Source: Metallyticus violacea
Lineage: Eukaryota > Arthropoda > Insecta > Mantodea > Metallyticidae
Length of the DNA: 64,000 nucleotides
NCBI GenBank assembly: GCA_030762175.1
Contig: CM060846.1
Span: 238,690,012 to 238,754,011, forward strand
Reading direction: 5' to 3'
In this document: positions 34,830-48,100 of the stretch, piece by piece
Layout: each line of letters opens with the position of its first letter
Numbering within the stretch: the first letter of the stretch is position 1
Translations under genes and position numbers: made by a program
Notes under the pieces: generated by a model
Seen by the model: the letters and a program-made list of their open reading frames with translations, nothing else
Told to the model about the DNA's origin: nothing
Database searches by the model: none

Positions 34830-37800
34830 ATGGGAAAAAAATAACAAAGCAAAGATTTTAAAAAAGATTTGAACACAATAGAGAAAATTAACAGTTAATA
34901 TATCTGTTACATAATTTGTTATGTCTTCCTTTATGGCAAAATTATATTATGACTTTATGGCAGTATGTTTGTTCAGTATTTAAAACAGTAGTTAAGTATT
35001 GGTATGAATTACTATTAGTTTATGCATGTAAACCATTTGGCACTTTTTGATATTCCATCAATGAATTTGGCTTGCATGCCAACCTTCCAAATGTTCACAT
35101 TTTTTTCAGCCATAAACAGTGCAACTTACAGTTTATAACAGCACTTTTGACCCAGGGTAGCTTTCTTTAAATTGTTCAGGTGAACTGAATCAGAAATATG
35201 TTAAAATAATTGTGTTTACAATTGGTTCTTCTGTCTATAAAGCTGTATGTACATACGTTTATGTTTTTCAACCGCTTTGTGCTCCATATTTATGTATTTC
35301 TATGTAATATGTTGAACAAAAAGACAAGAATGAATATGTTAAAATTGAATCATACTAAATTTGTGTGAATATTATGTAAATGAAAATTAAATAATTTATT
35401 ATTAACATGCAACATTTTTAGTAACCATTTCAAAGGTCATAAATACATTTAAAAATCATAATTCAAGAAAGCATCTTTTATGTGTGATAAAAGAAAAATA
35501 TTAGATCAGAGGACAAACTGCATATATCGAGACATACTGACTATTATTCATATTAACATACTAATAATAAATAAGTAGTTGTGTTAACTGACCACGAACA
35601 AGAGCAAAAGAAAACAATCTTAGGATATGAAAAAAATATTAAGGAATTTAAATTAGCAAATGTAAGCTGCACTAAAATTATCAGATATATCTGATAGAAA
35701 ATGTAGTGCAGAGTGTATGATATAATATACAATCTCTATCAAACCCAAATTATATTCCAACATATAATTGTTAACACATATAATTTTGGACTGTAGAAAA
35801 ACAACAAATGTGAGGATTCAGTAGGTGCTTGAAACATAACCATGTTAAGTTACAAATATGTTACAAATATCAGACTTCCAAACTTCTTGGAAGTAATCAT
35901 TTTGTATTATATTAAATTAATGAATTTGTCTTATCTCAGAGTTCAGATGTATAAGTTTCGGGCACTCAAAAGCAGAAAATGTAATAAAGTATTATTTCTT
36001 TGTGATTATAGAGGCTGATTACATGGAAACTTTTCTATGCAAGCTGCAGTATTATATAGAACTTCTTTTACAAACATTTTTTCTGAAATTTTATAGATTT
36101 TAAAGTTTTGTTTTTGCCCAGAAAGCTGTAGTTTCATTTTTAAATTATATCATTCAGTGTACAGTGAGTGGAAATTAGGACCTAAATCCTTCACAATTTA
36201 ACAGGCAGTCATAAACAACAAACACTTGCTATATTGAGAAAAATCTTTTCAACACATTTCTACTAAATAGCTACTACTCCAGTAGTGAGCATAAACTGAC
36301 TGCCAAGTCTGTGGCTGACTAAATTGTTATACATAAATATAGTATTAACAAGTTGATATGGAAATGAAAGGTGACATTGTATTTGATCAGTGACTTAGTA
36401 TTAATTTATGAAAAGAGAATGTTCCAGAAAGTACCAATTGCAATTCAACTCTGTCTGAAACTATCTTGTAATCTGGTTTCAGTTCAAATTAAATTAGATA
36501 ATTTCTACATGAACAACACATGCATTCTGTAACTGTTAGCATTTTTAGGACAGTATGATTTAGAAATAAAGAGAAAGATTGATAGTTCATATATAACTCA
36601 GAAAAGGTTGTAGAGTGAGAACATAAAGGACAGTTTTTATTAATGTTACATATGTTTTCCTTAATGGATTTCACTTCACTGAGTTTCAAAAGCTACAAAG
36701 AAAAAAATAACAATTAATTGACATATCCTGTGTTTAGAAAAATGCTTCATTGTCAAATGTGTATTACATGCAGTAGACTTAGCAGATGTCTGAATAGTAT
36801 ATTTCAGTTATATAAAACAATTATATATTACTTATGAAAAAGCTTTTATTCAGTTATATAATAAGTTGGCAAGAGGAGAAAGAAGTTCCAATTGAATAAA
36901 TGAGAAACAGTGAAAGTTATTATATACAATATGCAACATTTGGAGAAATATTTATTTTTCTCTTTAGGTAAACTGTGTATTTTTTTTAATGGTATTTAAC
37001 GTCCGTTTTTACTACTGAGGCACCACAGGCAGTGAACTGTGTAATGATTAACCCTCCAGATGTAAAATAAATATTTGAATTATATGTTTTCTCAAATAAC
37101 CATTATTCAGATTTCATATAAAATATATATGTAGGTATCCAATGTATTGCATACTTTGTGTATTGGTTTTATCTGTTGTTTATTAACACATCTTGTGTTT
37201 GGTTTAAACTTATTGCATAACAACATATAGAACTTTATTTCATTCTTGACAAATTTTTTGTCCTTATGAAGCAAATTTTTTTAAAGCTCAATATTTTGAA
37301 TCATGGCTTACTGGCAATACATAACTAATTAACAAACTAAAACTCATGTATAGCAGTACTTTTGTGCTAATTAGTCAAGATTTTTCTGGTTGATCATTAC
37401 CCTTTTCACTGTCCTAAGATCAGGGATTTACTCTTCTTCTAACCAGAAAAATAAAATGGAAAATTTCCTCAGTTAAAGATATATAGGCAATTGTTATCAC
37501 CTATAATTCATTATTTAGGATTTGGTCCCACCAAATGAACAGTCACCACCTATATGTGGGATGAATTATATCTTCTAGTTCCAAGACACTCTAAGTCAGA
37601 AAAGCAGAATTTTTCTGCCTGTTTCTGTATAAAAACAATTATAAATAATGGTGGCATAGCTGCATTGATTTTTAAGATTATGTGAAAATACTCTCAGAAA
37701 GGTAATTTCTTTGGTAGAATAATGATATTTGGAATAATGAAATTATTCCACCACAGAAAATGCTTAATTTCTTTATCAAAGGTCTAAACCACTGCAATAT

Positions 37801-38600
37801 CATGAGAGCTTTGGTGATACAGAGTTTATTAAGTCTTGAAAGGATTTAACTTTGGAATTGCAATTCACTACATTATGTTATTTTATGATTTTCTGCCTTA
37901 AGCTATGTAATGTTATTGCATCTAATGTTGTTTCATGCCATATCACCATATATTATTGTATGTCATGTTATATATTAACAAGTTTCATTTAGAGGTGAAA
38001 ATGTTTCACCTTCCAGTTATAGTGTATATGTTGCTCTGTGTTTCAATGTTTTGGTCTCTCATTAAAGAAAAATAATACTGTTACTGGAATTTTAAAATAG
38101 CTGTTATGTTTATAAATTATCATAAATATTATTTATAAATATCAGTATAAACATGTACAGAATTCAGCTTTCTGAATTATTTCTTAAATTGTCTTTGCAT
38201 TCATACATATTTGAAATTGTGAAAAATGCAAGCTCATTTCACTTTTCATTATGTTTGAGAGGTTTGAGTTTACCGATATGAAGGAGACATGTATGTTTTT
38301 AGGGCACTGTCTCTATGTAGCTTAGTATCATATAATGTTCGTTTTATTAAATAGCATACAAAAAACACAAACACATTCTACAATTGTATGTGTTTTGTGT
38401 GCATATATATCTTTGTGGGCATACATACATGTGTATGCTATGGTACATTTTTTAAAAAGAAAGATAATTACTTAAATACAATCAATGATGGTAATGCCAA
38501 TTAGATATAAAAAGGAATTACTCTCAGCTGAAACTTACTTTAACCTCTTTGGAACCCAACTGTGAAGAGATTTTTTTTCAAATAAAACCTTTCATGAATT

Positions 38601-41600
38601 ATTATTTGAACAACACTTATTAAAAAATAATGAAAAATAAATTTTAATCATTGTATGTTACACACTGACCAGTGATAACCATGGTTCTTCCTGCTTTAAT
38701 TCTATAAGAGTGCTCACTATGTTCTGTTGGTTCTGCCATTAATTAATGCAAACATGCTATGAAACCACCTGATTTCTAAGATTCTAAAAGTATATATTTT
38801 TGAGTCTTATACAATATATGGAGGCTAAGAATGGTTAAGTGTGCTGCACAATATCATGAGATACCCATTATGTTTGACATAAAAATGTTCTATAAAACTA
38901 TTCCACAGACCATGTGCAATAATATGAAAATAATATGTTAATGAAGCACCAATATGATAATAAGGTAATGCTTATATGCAAAGGTGTAATGAAAAATAAA
39001 ATTTAGATAACATTGGCACGATGTTATAATGGATTCTGGAAAATACTAGACTTCAGCTGTTTAAAACATGTTAACAGGGGTGATAGACTTTGCAATGATA
39101 GTATTTCTTCAATTGTTGCACTCTAACTTGATCCTGGAAATGGAAGTACCAGCTTGAACTTACTGTGGGAATCTGACCTTACATTCATATCCTTCTGTTC
39201 CAGTTTACAGGCTGAAGCACATTGCAAAGACTAAGATATATCCAAAAGAAACATACGCATAGGATGTTAAAAGCAAAAACCAGAAAAAAATTGCCTCTCT
39301 TCCTCCGCAATTTGGCAATATCCTAACTCAACATTACATAGTTTCTTGTTTAATATAAGGCAGTGTTAACAAGTTATCATCATGTCATTTGCTTAAATCC
39401 TTATGGAATGAGTGCCATAACATTTGTGGATTAGAAAGGTAAATGAGGTGGAATAACTTAAAAGTCACAGCCAGGATTTGAACCATAACATTTGGCTTTC
39501 TGTTTCATGCTCTGCCATTTAACGACTGTGTTATATTAACACAAAACAAAAATTGTCTGATTTTTAATGTCATGCTAATGGAAGTTTAAGTATCAACCAA
39601 CCCAAATGTTCAAGCACCATAGCTCAATGTGCTTTTTCTACCTAATTCGCTTTTCCAGTTCTTTCCAAAATGTGGTTTAATGTAGAAAAACAATTATTTA
39701 CACATAAATCAACTTTCATTGTAAGATTGACTAGAAATCTGAGTTAAAAGTGCTCAAATATTTGAGTTGTCTGTTAGGAATTAAATATCTGTTATTGGAG
39801 ATATTCCTCAAAGCTTCTATGAAGGAAAAGATTAGATGAGAGTATCAATCTTGCATCCAGAGAGGATGAGGTAGATCAGTAATAGAATAGCAATACAGTA
39901 AGACTAGATCTTTGAAATAATTATTGAAAAATGACAAAATTTTTCTACCATAATCAAATTTTCTACTCTTGCCTTTGTACAGCTAATTATAGAAAAATAA
40001 TTTCTAAATAATAATCATTCCCTATAGTATTGATTAAATAAATCAGACATTTATGATTTGGGCCCAGGGTATAACTTAATAGTTTTACTATTAGACTTGG
40101 CCTTTCTTGGTCATAATTATAATTATTAAATACATAATATGGAACAGAACATGTCACTGTAATATTTGTTCTCATTAGAGTTTCCTTTTCTATTTTTAGT
40201 AACTGCTGTGTGAAAAGAACAACTATGAAAACTAAAATAACTCCAATTCATTGTAGAAATTGTGATGCATATATTATTTGATGGTTTAGAAAATCATCTA
40301 TTAGAACTTTTGCTTATGGTTAATGATAATTTTCTGGGAAAAACTGAAAAATAATTAAACATAGCAGCTGTATTAGCATAATAGCAAAATACTAGATTGC
40401 TCATTAAAGTAATTTAATAGCATGGAATAGCATATAATTTATTCTGAAATTGGTTAACTATAACTTTAGTGTATGCTGCTACAAAAAGAAAAGTAAATAT
40501 ACATGCACATTTATGTGTGTGAAGGATAATTTTTTTTTCTTTACAGAATGTTATGCATACTTATCCATTATTATTAAAAGGCTATTACTTTTTTCAGCTT
40601 TGCATAATGGTAAAGCAATTGTAATCAATAGCATAAAACTACTCGGAGCTCTGTGGTAAATTACCTTTTAATTATTCTGCAAAAGCATCATCAAATGACT
40701 TTCAAGTATGACACTCAGAGGTACAACAGAATAAGAAAGAGTACATGCAAATGAACTTCTATTCATTCTGGTTATGTATATCTATGTAGTTAGCAGAGAT
40801 GATTCCATTATATCCCACCATACAGAATATAGATACAAGGAATAATAATACTGGTGATGACAATGGTTATGAGTATGGTGATAATTTTCATCAAGTCAAG
40901 ATAGTTTTAACATGTTTCCATTATAAGATATATGGGAGATGCTGATGATACATTTAGATTAAATGATGAATTGGAAATGAATTTTTGGGGGGGGGAAGAA
41001 AGCATTTTAAGTCTAATTGCAAGTCTAAAACACCTCCCAAGCTATTTCCATTGATGAAGTTCAGGATATGAGGAAGAAAACTAAGTCAGAAAGGATTGTC
41101 CTAGTGGGAATCAAGTCCCCTATATTAACAAGTTCAAACTGTAGCCTTAGCAACTCGCTTTGATGTTACAATGATGATGATGATGATGATGATGCATAAT
41201 AGCATATATTTCTCATTTCAGAAGAGTAAACAACTTTTATAATAAAAATTGTTATATCACACAACAATCCCAACTAAACATGAAACTTGCTATCATTACT
41301 AATTATAAATAAAAGACAGTGACAAAACTAAGTAAATAATCTGGCTGAGTAATTACTTGCTTTGTGAACATTTTAAAAGTGCTATGTGCAATTTCTAGTA
41401 TTTTAGTGTCCCTTTGTCAATGTAGAAAAATCAACCATTGTTAGGTATTAAATGTATTTATCAGTGATATGCATTTAAGAAATACCATTCATATTTATAA
41501 TAATTTCAATCTGTCCAAACCTTGTTATTGCAAACCATATAAGAAAGTAAAAATTCATAACAAAAAAATAAACTAATACAGTAAGGTTAATGAGGGTCCA

Positions 41601-42890
41601 AAGTGAGTTGTAGCTCACTAAGGAGAATAGCTACTCATTGAAATCTAGATATCATGATTCTGAACTCACTTTTGACAATTCAAAACTTCCTTTTGTGTCT
41701 CCCTAAATAAATTTCTCCTTCTCTATGGTGCAATAATTTGATATCAGGCCTTGACTTGTCACAGCAAGTTTTGCTTCCTTTACCTCTGACCTACAAACAT
41801 AATACCTAAGATTAGGATAAAATATAGAATGCTTATATTTCACTTAATTTAACCAATTCACCATAGTGAACCACCATCAAACCTGGAGAGTATATGGGCT
41901 AAGTTAGTTTGAGATAACCAGATTACTACAAAGTAAGCCCAATCAGTATAATAAAAATTGCAATAGTAATTGGTAAAACCACAACCACATTATTAGATAT
42001 GGTAGACTTTATCAATAAGTTTGCAAAATTGGCATATATTAAATCTTTAAAATACAAGGCCATAAGATATTAACTTCAAGAGGTGAAATCACCATGATTT
42101 AATTAAAGCACCGGTAATTATATCACTCACAATTGACATTATGGTTAAGATAGATGACAGAAATCCTGTATCACATGAATGTGATAATATGTTTAGAAGT
42201 ATGCTGTGGTATTCAAAGCAGTTAGTCTGCTGAGTATGTGGCTTTTCGTTATGGAGAACTATGATTACTGTTTCAGTGGATCTACCCATAAGAGTACTAT
42301 TAATAAATGTATTGTCTATTTTAAACAGAGGAAGATGGAAGTCAATCTGTGGAAACAATTTCAAGATGAGAAAGATATATCTCTTACAGAGGGTGCAGCC
42401 ATGCTATTTGACTGAGCTGCTGCATTTTTGGTTGTTATTTTCATTCAAGCCTTCTCAGTTGCCTCCTGATGACCACAAGTGTCTAATAAAATATTACATG
42501 TATTTGCAGATAATGAATATTAAATTAAATCTTGAATTTTTCATCATCAACTTTAAATTAACAATATATTAATTCCAAATTCTTTTCTAATGAATGTGCC
42601 TTTGTATACCTATTCTGCTCTCCTGAAATAGAGCATAGTGCCAAAATTAAATTACAAGTTTTCCAGTACAGAAAAGCTTAATTATTTTCAACAGAAGTAT
42701 GATAATACCTAGTCAGTATTACCTATGGTATATATATAAAACCAAATGAACTACAGAGGAAAACAAGCTTATAGAATATAACTCTCTAGAGCAGGACCAA
42801 ATATTATGTGCTATATCTGAATATCAAGATAATGGAATCTAACATAGTAAAGTAAAGAATTATAGAGACTGAGTCAAATTTATTTATATA
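38601..42890. other. AT-rich intergenic DNA without recognised elements
   Basis: No supported genes. There is a short (GAT)n run at 41171-41195 and a G run near 40.99 kb. Two overlapping open frames near 42.1-42.4 kb, one on each strand, show no family. Confidence 0.45.
41171..41195. repeat. (GAT)n microsatellite
   Basis: About eight GAT units. Confidence 0.9.
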
Positions 42891-42904
42891 ACACATTTAT
42901 TTGC

Positions 42905-43420
42905 TCCATTTTCTAACAAAAGGATTAGGACATGTTTACAGGACTGTTGTCCACTTCATCAGCTGTTGGTTAATAGTCAAAACAGTTCAAGTGTTACTTC
43001 TAGCTGGATTATAAAAATTAATTATTGATTATCCAAAATATTTAATGTAAATTTTCTTCCCAAATGTACAATTTATTTTATTTCTCAACTGATTTTTATA
43101 ATTTGACAATCTTTTCAATTTCTTAGTTCTTCTTCCAAAAATGTGTGAGCAAGACTAATTTTTCTGTTTGCTTGCATTTTATACTTCTCCATTGTGCTTT
43201 AAATTTGACGCCTATTTTTCTATTTGTTTGTTTTTTGCCATATATAGCTTTATCGTAGTTCATATATTGATGTATTTTCTCTGATGGTAGGATATTACTT
43301 CAAGAGTTGTAGGATATCTAAATAATTTTTTAAAGCTTTCATTTTCTGTTTTATTTTGACAGAAAGATTCATATGGTATATTCCTTACTTGCTCATCAAG
43401 AAAAGAGATGACTCATAGAT
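42905..43420 (-). mobile_element. Penelope-like element (family 3) 3' fragment
   Basis: The minus-strand translation near 43.15-43.27 kb gives NYDKAIYGKKQTNRKIGVKF and then KQTEKLVLLTHFWKK, the layout of a decayed GIY-YIG nuclease domain. The canonical form is Y-IG-T/K-R, an R/E-H helix, then HFW. The region downstream on the minus strand ends at 42.93-42.96 kb in a hammerhead-like core (CTGATGA ... AAAC-AT-GTC) typical of Penelope termini. Stops and frameshifts are frequent and no reverse transcriptase core is visible. Confidence 0.55.
42929..42962 (-). ncRNA. Hammerhead-ribozyme-like core in Penelope family 3 terminus
   Basis: Read on the minus strand: CTGATGA, a GGAC/GTCC stem with an AACA loop, TG, TAAAC (GAAAC expected), AT and GTC. 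All hammerhead parts are present in order, with two changes at the GAAA box. It is likely inactivated by mutation but supports the hammerhead reading of the family 1 motif. Confidence 0.45.
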
Positions 43421-43924
43421 AAATAAAATAATCAAGAAACAAAATCCAATGAAGCATCCCACTGCTTAATTTATGTTACTAGGTGCTATATTTTTAAGAT
43501 ATTTAGCTTGTAGAATATAACATATAAGCGCTTTGTTTTTTCAAAAATATGCTGCATATGCAAACTGCCATGCATAGCATATAAGTTGATACCTCATTAT
43601 CTTTTATAAATTCCTTGTTGCTATAAAGCTGCTTAAAGTCTTTATAAATAACTAATCTGGGTGTAAATTAATTCAGAATAAGATGGCACCTTAAGTTGCC
43701 AGGTACTAATCATTTAATGACAGCAAAGAAATGTTCTGGATAGAGTCTTACCCATGAAACTTTTCCTAAAAATATGATTTACTGGTTAGTCAAAGAGCAG
43801 TATAGTATCTGAGTAAGAATAGTGTACAGATATATTTCTCTACTGTTATGAATAGTAATGATAGGTACCTAGTAATTTACATACAACTATGCTATTTTCA
43901 TGAACTTTGTATTTTCTGGTTATT

Positions 43925-44210
43925 TGGTCCTGGTAGTAACCATACTTGCAGCCTCGTAAATCCAAATTAGCAGGTTCAATCCTGGCCAAGGTCAATGGAT
44001 TTTTTGGGGGAGCATAAAAATCCTAAGTATGACTTCCATCTGAAGGGAAGCAAAGCCGTGTGTCCCATGTCATAGATTTACGGCATGAAAAAGAACCTCA
44101 AGCCTGAAAGAAGAGGCCTCTGAGCATAATTTTTTGGCTCTTTCATGCCCTGAATTGAATGGGATGCTGATGACCTGAGATATTAAAGAACATCTATAGA
44201 TAAAACAAAT
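43925..44210 (+). mobile_element. SINE family A copy, old
   Basis: It starts TTGGTCCTGGTAGTAACC (a shortened A box), with B box GGTTCAATCC and a body carrying many substitutions (CTTCCATCTGAAGGGAAG, TCATGCCCTGAATTGAATGG), ending ATAAAACAAATCAATC. Many changes look like CpG decay. It is the most diverged full-length copy here. Confidence 0.9.
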
Positions 44211-44214
44211 CAAT

Positions 44215-45190
44215 CATCTTGCCATTTATTGTGAATGAGCATGCCAAATTTTCAGTAACTGTAAGAAGCTTCATTAGAATTTCAAGTATTTATAGCCTGT
44301 GCAACCTTAAATATAGCTACTGTATAAAGCACTAGAAAATTATAATCCAGTATATGTAAATAGTATTGTGCCACAGAGTTATCTTCTCTGAAATGAATTT
44401 GCAGAAGACTTTGAAATGATTGGGTAATTATTTGCTGGATTCTTTCAGTAGTTTTTTGCTGCATTCTTTAGCTTATTCTAGACCACCTACAATTACAGTG
44501 CATAGTTAAAAGATAAATTATCTTTAACCATGAACTCAAGGCACAGAAACTTCCATATTCATTTAGTTGAAGTGTATGTTAGAGAAATGACTTGTTACAT
44601 TTAACCAGTGCATTTTCTCCAAATGTATGCAGTTTATATGATAATGTTATTTTATATAAGACATTGTAACATGTCAATGGAGAGTAAGGCTATAAAGGAT
44701 GTGACATGATTTTACTCCTTTATGGCTCCCCATTTTTGCCATTTATCTTTTACTTTAATATGCTTTATACAAATAAAGTGGTCATATAGTAAATTGCCAT
44801 AGGATGTGCTGACCTTAATCATGCAAATGGTGCAAGACTTGACTTTTCTCTCTTCCCAGAGAAATTTTATTACATATAAAAATTTCAGTAATTCAAGAGG
44901 ACATTGTTACTGCGCCAATCCATCTATCCCTGCTCCTAGCAACCATTGTAAGGATCAGCTGCAAATCTAGCTTAACTTCCCAGGATTTTCTGCTGGAAAT
45001 ATATGACAAAAGCAACACAATGTGCCTGACCAAAGTAGCTGTAATCACATGGTTGATTCTGTTTGTTCCTATAAATGGGTGAAGAAATTACATAATTTCC
45101 ACATCACATCATTGCTGTTTTACATACAAGGATAGGTCCACTAATTTCTAGTCTAACCATTTTCTAGGCGGGATAAAGACAAAAATTATA
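44215..45190. other. Intergenic DNA, nothing recognised
   Basis: AT-rich, no supported frame. Any left terminal repeat of the neighbouring mariner should lie near its right edge. Confidence 0.45.
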
Positions 45191-45192
45191 TT

Positions 45193-46150
45193 TCACTTTT
45201 CAATATAGTTACCCCTTATGCAATACACTTCTCACATCATTGAATTAACATTTCAACACCCCCCCAAATAGAAGTCCTTTCTGCAAAATGGGCATAAACA
45301 GCATCTATCACTTCTTCGTCATACTTAAATTTTCTTCCTTGAAGGTTCTTCTTGAGTTCTGAGAAGAGGAAATAGTCACTGCTATAGGGTGGATGGTAGA
45401 ACTACTTGAAGCAACATTTCTTCACAGCTTCCTTTGCAACAAGGGCTGTGTGCACAGAAGAATTGTCGTGAAGAAGGTGCACAACACCAATCAGCCTTTG
45501 CTCTTTGATGGAAGCATGTAGTCTGTGCAGCATGCCAGCATAATACTCCCCATTTACTGTGGTGTTCCTCTCCTTTAAGTCAATGAAGAGTACTCCTTCA
45601 CAGTCCTAAAAGATTGTGGCCTTGATTTTCTTGGTTGACTGAGTGACCTTGGCCTTTAAAGGGGGTGCTTCACCAGGTTTACACCACTCAATTGATTCTC
45701 TTTTAGAAAAGGGATCATAGTAGAGGACCATGGTTTCATCTCCTGTAACAATGGTTTGCAGAACTTCTATCTCATTGCCACGGCAGAGCTCCAAAAATGT
45801 CTGACACAGATGACTCATTACTGCTTTTGGACTAAGGAAAGAAATCTAGGCACCCATCTTGTTGTTATTTCTGTAACTTTGAGCTGCCAGTCTTCCATAA
45901 TTTCTCCTTCCACAAGAGCAATGTTTTCAGGGGTGAGCACAACCAAGGACTGACACGCATGCTCTTCATCTTCAATGTTTTTTCGAACCATTCGAAAAAG
46001 TTTGGCTCATTATTTTATGGTAGAATATGAAGGGGATTCTTCTCTATATACACTGTCCAATTGCTGTTTAATTTCATTTGGAGTAAGTCCTTCTTTTATG
46101 ACGAACTTAATACATAACAGCTGTAAACTCTATTTTGAACATGTCACAAT
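45193..46150 (-). pseudogene. Degenerate mariner (DD34D) transposase
   Basis: On the minus strand it reads as a near full-length mariner transposase. Near 46.1 kb is IKEGLTPNEIKQQLDSVY (first helix-turn-helix). LTPENIALVEG follows near 45.92 kb, then TGDETMVLYYDPFSKRESIEW near 45.72 kb (shown in part; first catalytic Asp). Later blocks are HLLHDNSSVH near 45.46 kb (second Asp), FYHPPYSSDYFLF near 45.39 kb (third Asp) and GNYIEK followed by a stop at 45193-45195. Defects include a TAG replacing the Trp of the FWDCEG motif at about 45606-45608, a TAG before FYHPP and TAATGA near 46.0 kb, so it is inactive. All three catalytic acids are still present. Mariner moves DNA by cut-and-paste at TA sites. 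Confidence 0.9.
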
Positions 46151-46479
46151 CTTCTGCACGTAGCTTTCTATATCTGAACAACTGAACACAGCAGAGCAGA
46201 AGTTATAGCTGCAATCATTTACTTAACAGATAAGGTATGGCATCAGATTAGGATTTTGTGAAGGCAATCTTACTAATTTTGGGTTGAGAAAAGCAAATAT
46301 GACAAAGAAAAAAAAATTATTACCTCTAATTTCTGTGATATAGAATAGGTGGAAGTATTTTATTTTGATGCATTTACAGAAAACAATACATCTTAATTAC
46401 ATATGCCCACAAAATTGAAAATCTGCTTGAAAATGTTATTGAAAGTTGCGTTCTAAGAGTTATAAATTGATAGAATACC

Positions 46480-47690
46480 TGGCAGATGGTGGGCCTGAAG
46501 AGAATTATATGGTGGCTTCATGAGATCATTGTCTTTTGGTTTGACTCTTGTGAGTTCTGGAGCATCCCTACACATAGAGCAGCAGAAATCCACAAGCATT
46601 GTTTCATTCCAATGGCCCTGATATATTTGTTCCATTACCGTAATTTCCTGACAACAATCTTTCCCATGTTCATCAGTAACAGCTCAGCAACTAGGAGGGA
46701 AAAAGTCTAGGTGGGAGTGGAGAAAATGGATTTTGAGGGACATGTTGCATCTGACATGGTATTTTTATAGAAGTACTATCACCAAATGAGAAAAGTTATC
46801 ATCTCTTTTGTTGCCAAAAAATCTATGAATAACTCCCTTGAAGGATTTCCAAGCTACCTTTTCTTTCCCTTCCAAATCTCAATCAAATGCAGGATCCTTA
46901 ACATGTTGAAGAATTTGTGGCCCAACAAAAATATCTTTCCATACTTTTGCATCAAAATTTTTCATCAAACCTAGCTTTATATGTGGTGGTGGAAGAACAT
47001 CTTTTGGGTCCAAGAGAGGCACAGCAACGACTTTTTTCTCGCTAGAGTTAAGATTTCTTGCATGCCAATTGGCTTGAATAAATGTTATTTCCTATCCCTA
47101 CTGTCCCACATACAAAAAAAGCAGCAGTATTTAGTGTACCCCAGTTGTATTCCTAAGAGTACAGTGATGACTTTTAGATCGCCACAGATTTTCCACTTGT
47201 GCTCAGCATATTTGATTGAGAGGAAGAGGGTTGTCATATTTGCATAAGAGAATTCATATGAACTGCATGACCAACAGGAATAGAAGGAAGCGGTTGCCGT
47301 TGTGAAGTAACATAGCTTTCAAACTAAGCTTGAAGGAGTCTATGAATAGCCTCCATTCAGTTGTATCATGGTACAAATTCAAATATTGCATCAAGCCATC
47401 AACATCCCAGCAAACAACAAGCTCAAAATAAGGAAGCAGATCCCTCTGATGTTGTCTGTACTGTGAGACCCTGACATCATGTTGGGAAAGATTCTATTGC
47501 TGCAGTCTTAACCCTAGAAGTTCTACCTTCTCCTTTGACAAATCAAGGTCTTGAATGAGATAACTCAATTCATCTTCACTGAGTCTGTGTGGTTTATCAT
47601 CTTTTTCCTCAAAATCGGGGTCATGGGATGTGTAAGGCTTGTTGAGCTCTTCTTCTTCCTCACAGTCTTCATCTTCTACTTCCAAATCAT
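46480..47690 (-). pseudogene. Decayed copy of an arthropod multicopy gene of unknown function
   Basis: The minus strand opens at 47685 with an acidic stretch (EVEDEDCEEEEELNKPY) and then RLSEDELSYLIQDLDLSKEK and VELLGLRLQQ. Downstream are DSFKLSLKAMLLHNGNR (near 47.31 kb), PVGHAVHM (near 47.26 kb), WKICGDLKV (near 47.18 kb), LGYTKYCCFFCMWDSR (near 47.1 kb) and QGHWNETMLVDFCCSMCRDAPE (shown in part; 46.57-46.63 kb). This is the block order of a protein repeated many times in arthropod genomes, in which the SEDEL...DL-LSK-K-ELL-SRL segment and a Cys-rich CxxLC-W-S-R segment are most conserved. Whether it comes from a transposon is not settled. Multiple frameshifts and stops make this copy dead. 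Confidence 0.7.
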
Positions 47691-47873
47691 AACTTGGGGG
47701 TGGAGTAGGAACCGGTAACCTATTTGAATGTGGAATATGCTGAATAGCAGATGGAAGATTCGGTTATTGAACTGTTCCTCTTTTCTTAATTGACAATCCT
47801 GACTTTATAGGTGGAGTCAAGCAGAAATAGCAGTCATCTATTTTGGTATATGTACAGCATAGGCCATAAATCA

Positions 47874-47876
<3 letters not shown>

Positions 47877-47904
<28 letters not shown>

Positions 47905-47956
47905 CATCATCATCATCATCATCATCATTGTTGTTGTTGTTTTTGTTGTTGTTATT
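47877..47956. repeat. Compound (TTA)n(TCA)n(GTT)n microsatellite
   Basis: Three adjoining trinucleotide runs produce the Leu/Ser-rich frame there. Confidence 0.95.
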
Positions 47957-48100
47957 CAGTCATTTTTGTGGTATAACTAAACAAGAGTTGCAACATGTAT
48001 GTGGAGCCCATGACTTATCTGGTCCCCTACCTTCATACCAAAATAATGCTGATAGGCAGTCTTCACAAGAGGCATCAGATTGCTCTTCTGCGACGAAAAT

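Larger units (their letters stand above)
33558..38600 (+). other. Candidate long AT-rich 3' UTR of the Cdk5 activator gene
   Basis: After the stop codon there are about 5 kb with no convincing frame and almost no recognisable transposon, unlike the DNA on either side. Possible AATAAA polyadenylation signals occur at 34021-34026, 35983-35988, 36565-36570 and 38581-38586. The stretch includes a GTAT repeat near 34.1 kb and a GGAA/GAAA tract near 34.8 kb. Long 3' UTRs are common in neuronal genes; that this is one is inference. The true 3' end could be any of these signals or another. Confidence 0.4.

Noticed and set aside
42089..42572. Overlapping frames of 70-100 codons on both strands
   Set aside because: No recognisable motif in either, and AT-rich composition makes chance frames likely.
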